A stretch of 64,000 nt of DNA. Source: Bacteroidales bacterium M8 (GTDB taxonomy: Bacteria; Bacteroidota; Bacteroidia; Bacteroidales; Muribaculaceae). The stretch covers positions 86,601-150,600 of the forward strand of contig LUJS01000017.1 of NCBI GenBank assembly GCA_001689495.1. The letters run 5' to 3'. Positions 19,056 through 25,976 of this stretch are shown here, in pieces; position 1 is the stretch's first letter; the number at the start of each line of letters is the position of its first letter. Made by a program: the position numbers and the translations under genes. The notes under the pieces were generated by a model. It searched no databases, was not told where the DNA came from, and saw nothing but the letters and a program-made list of their open reading frames with translations.

Positions 19056-20228
19056 ATGGAAAAAACTTGGCGCTGGTTCGGCCCCAACGACAAAATCACC
19101 CTCGACATGCTCAGGCAGATCGGCGTCGAGGGCATCGTGACATCACTCCACCACATCCCCAACGGCGAGGTGTGGAGCCTCGAGGAGGTAATGAAGATGA
19201 AGGAATACATCGAAAGCCACGGACTGCGCTGGTCGGTGGTCGAGAGTCTCCCCGTGAGCGAGTCAATCAAATATGCCGGACCCGACCGCGACAGGCTCAT
19301 CGAGAACTACAAGGAGAGTCTGGCAAATCTCGGCAAGGCCGGAGTCAAGACAATCTGCTACAACTTCATGCCCGTGCTCGACTGGGCCCGCACCGACCTC
19401 GAGCATCCCAACCCCGACGGCACGTCCAACCTCTACTTCAACCGCGCCGAATTCGCATACTTCGACGTCCACATCCTCAAGCGTCCCGGCGCCATCGACG
19501 ACTATGACGACGAGACCCGCGCCCGCCTCGAGGAGATCAAGGCCGGCATGACGCCCGAACAGGAACACCGTCTGGTCGAGAACATCATCGTCAAGACACA
19601 GGGATTCGTCAACGGCAACATTTCGGAGGACGATCAGGCCCCGGTCGAGACGTTCCGCAGCCTGCTGGCACTCTATGACGGCATCGACCGCGACCAACTG
19701 CGCGAGAACATGAAATACTTCCTCGAGGCCATCATGCCCGTGTGCGACGAATATGGCATCGACATGTGCGTCCACCCCGACGATCCCCCCTTGCAGATAC
19801 TCGGACTGCCCCGCATCGTGACGTGCGACGAGGACATCGAGTGGTTTCTCAACGCCGTGCCCAACCCCCACAACGGCCTGACATTCTGCGCGGGCTCGCT
19901 GAGCGGCGGCGCCCACAACGACGTGCCCGCCCTTGCCGAGAAATATGCCGACCGCACGCACTTCGTGCACGCGCGCATCTGTCAGGTGCTCCCCAACGGC
20001 GACTTCAAGGAGTCGACCCACCTCGACCCGCGCCTCATCGAGATTGTGCGCACCTTCGAGACCAAGCGTCCCGGCGTGCCGATGCGCGTGGACCACGCAC
20101 CGCTGATGCTCGGCGACGAGAAGATGGGATATAACGCCGGATACTCGTTCCACGGACGCATGCTCGCTCTGGGTATGGTCTCGGGCATCATGGCGACAGT
20201 AGACGAAGAAAACAAGAAAAAAGCATAA
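19056..20228 (+). CDS. uxuA: Mannonate dehydratase
   Basis: The 390-residue protein matches UxuA in length and motifs (WRWFGPNDKITLDMLRQIG, TSLHHIPNGEVW, CYNFMPVLDWARTDL, CVHPDDPP, FCAGSLS, HARICQV). It dehydrates D-mannonate to 2-keto-3-deoxygluconate in the cytoplasm, using a divalent metal. It starts 16 nt after GH115 and ends one base before uxuB, so the three form an operon. The uronate isomerase (uxaC), kdgK and kdgA needed for the rest of the pathway are not in the window. Confidence 0.97.
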   Translation: MEKTWRWFGPNDKITLDMLRQIGVEGIVTSLHHIPNGEVWSLEEVMKMKEYIESHGLRWSVVESLPVSESIKYAGPDRDRLIENYKESLANLGKAGVKTICYNFMPVLDWARTDLEHPNPDGTSNLYFNRAEFAYFDVHILKRPGAIDDYDDETRARLEEIKAGMTPEQEHRLVENIIVKTQGFVNGNISEDDQAPVETFRSLLALYDGIDRDQLRENMKYFLEAIMPVCDEYGIDMCVHPDDPPLQILGLPRIVTCDEDIEWFLNAVPNPHNGLTFCAGSLSGGAHNDVPALAEKYADRTHFVHARICQVLPNGDFKESTHLDPRLIEIVRTFETKRPGVPMRVDHAPLMLGDEKMGYNAGYSFHGRMLALGMVSGIMATVDEENKKKA

Positions 20229-20229
20229 T

Positions 20230-21042
20230 ATGAACGAATTATTCTCAGTCAAGGACAAAGTCGTGGTCATCACCGGCGGTACCGGTGTGCTCGGCGCATG
20301 CATAGGCAAGTATCTGGCAACCGAAGGCGCCAAGGTGGTGCTGATGGGTCGCCGCAAGGAGGAGGGCGACAAGCTGGTGGCCGAAATCGAGGCCGAGGGA
20401 GGCGAGGCCATGTTCCTCGTCACCGACGTCATGGACCCCGCTGTCGTGCAGGGCAACTGCGACGAGATCATGGCCCGCTATGGCCGTGTCGACGCACTGC
20501 TCAACGCCGCCGGCGGCAACATGCCCGGCGCCACCATAGCCCCGACGGGCACATTCTTCGACATCGACGTCAAGGCGTTCGAGAAGGTGCTCAACGTAAA
20601 CCTCACGGGCACCGTCATCCCCACCCGGATATTCCTCAAGCCCATGGTCGACGCAGGCAAGGGCGCGATTGTCAACTTCTCGTCCATGGCCTCGTTCCGT
20701 CCCATGACCCGCGTGATGGGCTATGCCGCCGCCAAGGCCGGCATCAACAACTTCACCGCCTTCATGGCCAACGAGATAGCCACCAAGTTCACCTCGGGCA
20801 TCCGCGTCAACGCCATCGCCCCGGGCTTCTTCCTCACCAACCAGAACCGCTCGCTGCTCACCAACCCCGACGGCTCGCTGACGCCCCGCGGCGAGGATGT
20901 TATACGCCAGACCCCCTTCAAGCGCTTCGGCAAGCCCGAAGAGCTCTGCGGCACCATCCAGTATCTCATCTCCGACGCCTCGTCGTTCGTCACCGGCTCG
21001 GTGGCTGTAGTCGACGGCGGATTCAACGTATTCGCAATGTAA
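20230..21042 (+). CDS. uxuB: SDR-family D-mannonate oxidoreductase
   Basis: This 270-residue short-chain dehydrogenase has the NAD(P)-binding TGGTGVLGACIG motif (about 14-25), an NAAGGN motif, a catalytic Ser in NFSSMAS and the Y165-AAA-K169 pair. In Bacteroidetes uronate operons an SDR of this kind replaces the classical polyol-dehydrogenase UxuB, reducing fructuronate to mannonate. It directly follows uxuA with a 1-nt gap. The substrate assignment rests on the operon; another sugar-acid or gluconate SDR activity is possible. Confidence 0.85.
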   Translation: MNELFSVKDKVVVITGGTGVLGACIGKYLATEGAKVVLMGRRKEEGDKLVAEIEAEGGEAMFLVTDVMDPAVVQGNCDEIMARYGRVDALLNAAGGNMPGATIAPTGTFFDIDVKAFEKVLNVNLTGTVIPTRIFLKPMVDAGKGAIVNFSSMASFRPMTRVMGYAAAKAGINNFTAFMANEIATKFTSGIRVNAIAPGFFLTNQNRSLLTNPDGSLTPRGEDVIRQTPFKRFGKPEELCGTIQYLISDASSFVTGSVAVVDGGFNVFAM

Positions 21043-21046
21043 CACT

Positions 21047-21178
21047 GGGGATTATGGGGTTATAGGGTTATGAGGTTATAGGGTTATCTTTTGCAGATAA
21101 GCACCTTCCTTTTAACCATTTAACCCCATAACCCCACAACCCCATAACCCCATATCCCCCATAACCCCATAACCTCAC
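21047..21178. repeat. Inverted array of GGGTTAT-like words between uxuB and GH43
   Basis: The left arm (21047-21087) repeats GGGGTTAT/AGGGTTAT/GAGGTTAT on the plus strand. The right arm (21114-21178) repeats the complement, ATAACCCC. The arms could pair as a long imperfect hairpin with a loop of about 26 nt. It fills the whole gap between two plus-strand genes. There is no coding potential; it might be a terminator, a hairpin-type element or a strand-slippage product. Confidence 0.8.
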
Positions 21179-21184
21179 ATCTCC

Positions 21185-22162
21185 ATGAAAACCCTGTTAC
21201 TGGCGGGGGCAATGTTGGCTGTCGCGACGGCATGTGCGCAGACCGAACCGACCACCGCCTATATATTCACATACTTCGAGGGCGAAGGGCCCCTCAAGGA
21301 GAACCTGCACTTCGCCGTGAGCGATAACGGTTTTGACTGGAAAGCCCTCAACGGCAACAAGCCCGTAGTCATGGCCGACACCATCTCGGTGAGCGGCGGC
21401 ATGAGGGACCCCCACATACTCCGCTCCGAAGACGGCAAGAGCTTTATGATCGTGGCTACGGACATGTCTACGGTGCGCAACGGCTGGAAAGAGAATCCCG
21501 GCATAGTGATGCTGCGCTCTGACGACATGGTCAACTGGACGCACTCGGCAGTGCATCTGTCCAAAGCCTTTCCCAAGGAATTCGGCGACGCCTATTGGGT
21601 ATGGGCCCCGCAGACCATCTACGACCCCGAAGCCGGCAAATACATGGTCTACTTCACCGTGCGCCGTCAGGACGAATCCAAAGGGCTGGTTACCTACTAC
21701 GCCTATGCCAACAAGGACTTCACCGCGTTCGAGAGCGCCCCTCAGGTGCTCTTCTCGACCGAAAACGGATGCATCGACAACGACATCGTCAAGGGTCCCG
21801 ACGGATTGTGGTATATGTTCTTCAAGGACAACGAGAACCTCGAGAAGCACATGAAAGGCATCAAGTATGCCACCTCAAAGAGCCTGCACGGCCCGTGGGA
21901 GGAGTGCGGACACTATGTCGACGCCTACGCCGGACACCCGCCGGTCGAGGGCTCGGGCGTATTCAAGCTCAACGACTCTGACGAGTACGTGCTGATGTAC
22001 GATCTCTATACCTCAAAGCGCTACGAATATCAGACATCCAAGGACCTCAAGACATTCTCCGACCCCAAGCCATTCACAAAAGACTTCGCCCCGCGCCACG
22101 GCACCGTGATGCCCATCACCGCCACCGAACTCTCCCGCCTCAAGGCGAAATGGGGTAAATGA
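21185..22162 (+). CDS. GH43-family glycoside hydrolase
   Basis: This 325-residue exported five-bladed-propeller enzyme has an N-terminal signal (MKTLLLAGAMLAVATACAQ), possibly a weak lipoprotein signal. Likely catalytic residues are Asp75 (base, GGMRDPHIL), Asp198/Asp200 (pKa modulator region, CIDNDIVKG) and Glu255 (acid, PVEGSGVFK). GH43 enzymes are mostly alpha-L-arabinofuranosidases, beta-xylosidases or exo-galactanases; the exact activity is not readable here. It is codirectional with GH115-uxuAB but separated from them by the iterated inverted repeat, and is followed by a strong terminator. Confidence 0.85.
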   Translation: MKTLLLAGAMLAVATACAQTEPTTAYIFTYFEGEGPLKENLHFAVSDNGFDWKALNGNKPVVMADTISVSGGMRDPHILRSEDGKSFMIVATDMSTVRNGWKENPGIVMLRSDDMVNWTHSAVHLSKAFPKEFGDAYWVWAPQTIYDPEAGKYMVYFTVRRQDESKGLVTYYAYANKDFTAFESAPQVLFSTENGCIDNDIVKGPDGLWYMFFKDNENLEKHMKGIKYATSKSLHGPWEECGHYVDAYAGHPPVEGSGVFKLNDSDEYVLMYDLYTSKRYEYQTSKDLKTFSDPKPFTKDFAPRHGTVMPITATELSRLKAKWGK

Positions 22163-22164
22163 TC

Positions 22165-22206
22165 AAAAACGTAGGTTACTGCAAATAATCGGTAACCTAC
22201 GTTTTT
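22165..22206. terminator. Bidirectional intrinsic terminator between GH43 and the CPBP gene
   Basis: AAAAACGTAGGTTAC (22165-22179) and its exact complement GTAACCTACGTTTTT (22192-22206) flank a 12-nt loop. The stem has A5 before it and T5 after it, so it can terminate both convergent genes. Confidence 0.93.
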
Positions 22207-22235
22207 GTCATACAGGGTTGTAAGGCATTGGATAT

Positions 22236-23063
22236 TTAATCCGTGAGCTCAATCGCCGCGCAAACTTGCCAGTTTTTATTTGATTTGAAGATGAAACAGG
22301 ACATCAATATCAGACAAACCGCAGAAAACAAAATAATGCCATCAGATTCCGTATTGCTCATTATCGACGTAAAAATCGAACTGTCTGATTCTCCTGTGCT
22401 GCCGACATTCCAGATACCGTATAATATAAAATTGTATAGGGCATGAAATACAATCGACGTGGATATGCTTTTTGTCTTATAATATAATGCCGTCAGCAAC
22501 AGCGATACCGATATATAATTGATCAATATGAATAATGCCGTCAAATCTGGTTGGAAAACCAACATATGGGGCAGGACGAATACCATTATCGAGATGACAA
22601 ATGCATTGATGGGTTTTGTTATTGACAAGAGATAGGAAAACAGAAATCCCCTGAATAGCAGCTCTTCACCAATGGCTGTGCTGATGCCTCTATTAATAAA
22701 TGAATTAAATAGAATCAGACCGATGCGTTCGAAATTTGCCACAATATATTCATCCACCCAAAACAGGGATATGAGAAATATCGCGGCGAACAACGACAGA
22801 CATAGTAACAACGCCAAAACCATGCCGTGAATGTTTATTGTCAATTCTGCCATCGAAGGTTTTAGGCGAAACCATCTCAACGCACAACACCTGAATAGGA
22901 TTGCTACAATAACTATATTGGTTATTGCCACAATAAAAGATTTTAAATAGTCCGAAACGCCGTGAGCAAACAATGCAGTCACCATAAAACCGGCTATATC
23001 TGCAATATATTGAGCTGACAACGCCATCAGTGAGGCCAAAAATATCCTTATGCCATGATTCAT
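22236..23063 (-). CDS. CPBP-family intramembrane glutamic endopeptidase
   Basis: This 275-residue multi-pass membrane protein has about eight hydrophobic segments. The CPBP (Abi) motifs are present: EELLFRG in motif 1, FVLPHML in motif 2 and HALYNF in motif 3. The family is related to Rce1 CAAX proteases; bacterial members have been tied to bacteriocin self-immunity and peptide processing, but most have no known substrate. The gene is visibly AT-richer than its neighbours and is closed in by the terminator at 22165-22206, suggesting transfer. A TAATTTTG box lies only 4 nt before the ATG. Confidence 0.88.
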   Translation of the reverse strand: MNHGIRIFLASLMALSAQYIADIAGFMVTALFAHGVSDYLKSFIVAITNIVIVAILFRCCALRWFRLKPSMAELTINIHGMVLALLLCLSLFAAIFLISLFWVDEYIVANFERIGLILFNSFINRGISTAIGEELLFRGFLFSYLLSITKPINAFVISIMVFVLPHMLVFQPDLTALFILINYISVSLLLTALYYKTKSISTSIVFHALYNFILYGIWNVGSTGESDSSIFTSIMSNTESDGIILFSAVCLILMSCFIFKSNKNWQVCAAIELTD

Positions 23064-23067
23064 AATG

Positions 23068-23075
23068 CAAAATTA
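23068..23075 (-). promoter_or_regulatory. Putative -7 box abutting the CPBP start codon
   Basis: TAATTTTG on the minus strand is followed by CATT and then the ATG at 23063. A start 4-7 nt beyond the box would put the transcript 5' end at or within the ATG, giving a leaderless mRNA. The -33 region is weak. Confidence 0.4.
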
Positions 23076-23241
23076 GCACAATTGCTCAATAAAACCATTG
23101 TTGTTCAAGAGAATAATGCCGGAACACGGAAAAACGCGAAAAAATGACCACGCCCTAATCATGTCACGGCAAATCGGTGCTTTTTGTATTACTTTTTTAT
23201 TAAATCTGCGTTCGGGGGATTGTTTGAAGAGTAAAATTGCC

Positions 23242-23249
23242 TATATTTG
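23242..23249 (+). promoter_or_regulatory. Putative promoter of the two-component operon
   Basis: TATATTTG matches TAnnTTTG; a TTG (23219-23221) lies 20 nt upstream as a possible -33 element. Only 8 nt separate the box from the ATG at 23258, so the leader would be very short or absent. Confidence 0.45.
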
Positions 23250-23257
23250 CAACTGAT

Positions 23258-23944
23258 ATGGAGGCTAAGAAGATACTCGTGGTCGATGACGAGGCTACGT
23301 TGTGCGACACACTGAAATTCAATCTCGAAATCGAGGGCTATGAGGTGGACACGGCATATAGCGCCGAGGAGGCCATGGTTCTCGATCTGAAGCAGTATGC
23401 CCTGATTCTGCTCGACGTGATGATGGGCGAGACGAGCGGGTTTGACATGGCAAGGGCCATGAAGAAGGACCCCGCTCTGGCCTCGGTGCCAATAATATTC
23501 TGCACCGCGCGCGACAACGAGGACGATATGGTGGCCGGGCTCAACATCGGCGCTGATGACTATATAGCCAAGCCATATTCGATACGCAACGTGCTGGCGC
23601 GCGTGCGCACCGTGCTGCGCCGCACGGGCGCCGTACAGACCGAGCAGCCCACGGGAGCGACTTCGTGCGAGGGACTGTCGGTCGACCCCCTGCACAAGCG
23701 ATGCACCGTCGACGGCACCGAGGTGCGCCTGCCGCGCAAGGAGTTCGAGATACTCTGCCTGCTGCTGGCCAACAGGGGGCGCATCTTCTCGCGCGAGGAG
23801 ATACTGGCCCGCATCTGGCCCGAGGAGGTGGTGGTGATAGACCGCGTGGTCGACGTCAACATCACCCGACTGCGCTCCAAGATAGGACATTACGGCAAAA
23901 TGATCGTGACCCGCTCGGGCTATGGCTATGGCTTCAAGGCTTAG
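23258..23944 (+). CDS. OmpR/PhoB-family response regulator
   Basis: This 228-residue protein has a receiver domain (1-120) with acidic residues Asp10/Asp11, phospho-acceptor Asp53 (LLDVMM), Thr in FCTARD and Lys in AKPYS. A winged-helix DNA-binding domain follows (about 135-228, LPRKEFEILCLL, VDVNITRLRSKIG). It is phosphorylated by the kinase gene that overlaps its 3' end. The frame opens seven codons earlier with TTG, but the ATG at 23258 is preferred because it starts at MEAKKILVVDD. The regulon is unknown; the nearest characterised Bacteroides pair would be RprXY, but identity with it cannot be claimed. Confidence 0.93.
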   Translation: MEAKKILVVDDEATLCDTLKFNLEIEGYEVDTAYSAEEAMVLDLKQYALILLDVMMGETSGFDMARAMKKDPALASVPIIFCTARDNEDDMVAGLNIGADDYIAKPYSIRNVLARVRTVLRRTGAVQTEQPTGATSCEGLSVDPLHKRCTVDGTEVRLPRKEFEILCLLLANRGRIFSREEILARIWPEEVVVIDRVVDVNITRLRSKIGHYGKMIVTRSGYGYGFKA

Positions 23945-25409
23945 ACTGTCATATCATCAGCGACTGTTCCTGCTGCTGCTGGGATTCTCGTGGTTTCTGG
24001 TGGCGTGTTTCGTCGCGTTCCAGTATCAGAGAGAGAAGCATTACAAGATCGAGAAGCTCGACGCGCAGCTGCAGATGTTCAACACCCACCTCATCGACGC
24101 CCTCGCCACCGACTCGATAGACTTTCTCGCCACCATATCGCGCCAGCGGCTCCCGCTCGAAGACCTGCGCATCTCGGTGATCAACCCCGACGGCACGCTG
24201 GCTTTCGACAACACCCTCGACACCCTTCCGGCCGAAAGCCACCTGAGCCGCCACGAAATCAGGGAGGCCATCGAGAACGGCAGCGGACGCACCATCCGCC
24301 GCCACTCGGCCAGCACGGACAACACATATTTCTACTCGGCAACCTGCGAGTCTGACATCATCGTGCGCTCGGCCGTCCCCTATTCCGTCTCGCTGCAAGA
24401 GATACTTCAGGCCGACCGCACGTTCCTGTGGTTCATGCTCGGCACCACACTGTGCGTCAGCCTCGCGGCCTATCTGGCCACGCGCCGTCTGGGGCGCACC
24501 ATCACGCGCCTAAACCGTTTTGCCGAAAAGGCCGAGAAGGGCGAGCGGATATATGACTGGGAGCCGTTTCCGCCCGACGAGCTCGGCAGCATCTCAAACC
24601 ACATCGTCCGCCTCTATGCCCGCCTGCAACAGACCATGACCGAGCGCGATGCCGAGCACAGCCGCGCCCTACACGAGCAGCAGGAGAAGACCCGAATAAA
24701 AAAGCAGCTCACCAACAACATCAACCACGAGCTCAAGACCCCGGTGGCATCCATCAAGGTGTGCCTCGAGACCGTGCTCGAGCACCGCAACCTGCCACCC
24801 GAGAAGCTATGGCTCTTCATCGAGCAGTCGCTCCACCACACCGACCGTCTGGTACACCTGCTGGGCGACGTCTCGGCCATCACGCGCATGGACGACGGCG
24901 CGGCCAACATATCCAAGGAGCCCCTCGACATCGCCTCGATTGTCGCCGAGGTGGCCGAGTCGCTGGCTCCGCAACTCGAGAGGGCGGGCGTGACGCTCGA
25001 CGTCAGACTCCCCGAGACGCTCCCCGCCATCGGCAACCGGACGTTTATCAGCTCCATATTCCGCAACCTCATGGACAACGCCATCGCATATAGCGGCGGC
25101 GACCGCATTGAAATAAGCCTCGAGGGGGAGACACCCGAGGCATTCACGTTCAACTTTGCCGACAATGGCTCGGGCATCCCCGCCGAACACCTTGACAGGA
25201 TCTTCGAGCGATTCTATCGCATCGACAAGGGGCGCTCGCGCCTCATGGGTGGCACCGGACTGGGCCTCTCCATAGTCCGCAACGCCGTCCAACTGCACGG
25301 CGGCACCATCACCGCCTCAAACCTCCCCGAAGGTGGCCTGAAATTCACATTCACCCTCGAAAAAGCCCCAAAACAGCCTACGACGGAAAACCCCGAAGAC
25401 TCAGAGTGA
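23922..25409 (+). CDS. Sensor histidine kinase
   Basis: This 495-residue membrane kinase overlaps the regulator gene by 23 nt, so the two are translated as a pair. A first TM helix (about 13-32, LFLLLLGFSWFLVACFV), an extracytoplasmic sensor (about 35-160), a second TM (about 168-188) and a HAMP-like linker precede HisKA. The phospho-His is His269 (NINHELKTPV). The HATPase has an N box (NLMDNAIAY), G1 (DNGSGIP), F (FERFYR) and G2 (GGTGLGLSIV). It senses an unknown envelope signal and phosphorylates the upstream regulator. A two-codon-later ATG (23928) is an equally possible start. Confidence 0.94.
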   Translation: MAMASRLRLSYHQRLFLLLLGFSWFLVACFVAFQYQREKHYKIEKLDAQLQMFNTHLIDALATDSIDFLATISRQRLPLEDLRISVINPDGTLAFDNTLDTLPAESHLSRHEIREAIENGSGRTIRRHSASTDNTYFYSATCESDIIVRSAVPYSVSLQEILQADRTFLWFMLGTTLCVSLAAYLATRRLGRTITRLNRFAEKAEKGERIYDWEPFPPDELGSISNHIVRLYARLQQTMTERDAEHSRALHEQQEKTRIKKQLTNNINHELKTPVASIKVCLETVLEHRNLPPEKLWLFIEQSLHHTDRLVHLLGDVSAITRMDDGAANISKEPLDIASIVAEVAESLAPQLERAGVTLDVRLPETLPAIGNRTFISSIFRNLMDNAIAYSGGDRIEISLEGETPEAFTFNFADNGSGIPAEHLDRIFERFYRIDKGRSRLMGGTGLGLSIVRNAVQLHGGTITASNLPEGGLKFTFTLEKAPKQPTTENPEDSE

Positions 25410-25417
25410 AAAAAAAT

Positions 25418-25448
25418 TTTGTCAGGTCGGGAATTTTTTGTAATTTTG
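25418..25448 (+). promoter_or_regulatory. rpsU promoter
   Basis: TTTG (25418-25421), a 19-nt spacer and TAATTTTG (25441-25448) give a near-ideal Bacteroidetes promoter. The expected leader is about 100 nt before the rpsU ATG, long enough for control. Confidence 0.8.
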
Positions 25449-25556
25449 CCTCGCTATTTGCGAAAGGCGGATGGCAAGAATAAATTTCAATCATAATCAT
25501 TCACCCGGCTGAGCCTTCGGGCAATGCCAAAATCAACAAAATCAAGAAACCCTAAA

Positions 25557-25748
25557 ATGATCATCGTACAAGTCAAGGAAGGCGAGAACATCGAGAAGGC
25601 CCTCAAGAAATTCAAGCGTAAATTTGAGAAAACCGGCATCGTGCGCGAGCTCCGCTCACGTCAGGCCTTCGAGAAGCCCTCTGTAACCAACCGCAAGAAG
25701 ATGATGAAGGCTGTCTATGTACAGCAGCTTCGTCTCAACGAGGACTAA
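25557..25748 (+). CDS. rpsU: 30S ribosomal protein S21
   Basis: The 63-residue product MIIVQVKEGENIEKALK... is the basic bS21 protein of the small subunit, which sits near the anti-Shine-Dalgarno end of 16S rRNA. The start at 25557 gives the family length; an in-frame ATG 11 codons earlier (25524) would add residues that bS21 proteins lack. It is monocistronic: its own promoter lies upstream and a terminator follows. Confidence 0.97.
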   Translation: MIIVQVKEGENIEKALKKFKRKFEKTGIVRELRSRQAFEKPSVTNRKKMMKAVYVQQLRLNED

Positions 25749-25831
25749 TCTGTCCCCGACCTGCGACTGAGATCTTCAACTCCCCCCGTAACTAACCGAA
25801 AGGAGGTTTGCAAGACTGTACAGAGGCGCGA

Positions 25832-25856
25832 CGCTGATTCGGAGAATAGCGTTTTT
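25832..25856 (+). terminator. Intrinsic terminator after rpsU
   Basis: CGCT-g-ATTC (25832-25840) pairs with GAAT-AGCG (25844-25851), followed by five T residues (25852-25856). The rest of the 25749-25976 spacer shows nothing else recognisable. Confidence 0.75.
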
Positions 25857-25976
25857 CGCCCGACCATTGAAAAAGCGATATATACATCACACAAGACACC
25901 ACATTGGCGGTGAGAGTTCACGGCCCCGGACAAGGGGGTGCGAAACCTCATCGTCATTGTCATATCCACACCCGAC

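Noticed and set aside
22800..23257. CPBP gene and two-component system as one immunity system
   Set aside because: They are divergent, differ strongly in base composition and share no terminator-free link; no bacteriocin-like small gene is present.
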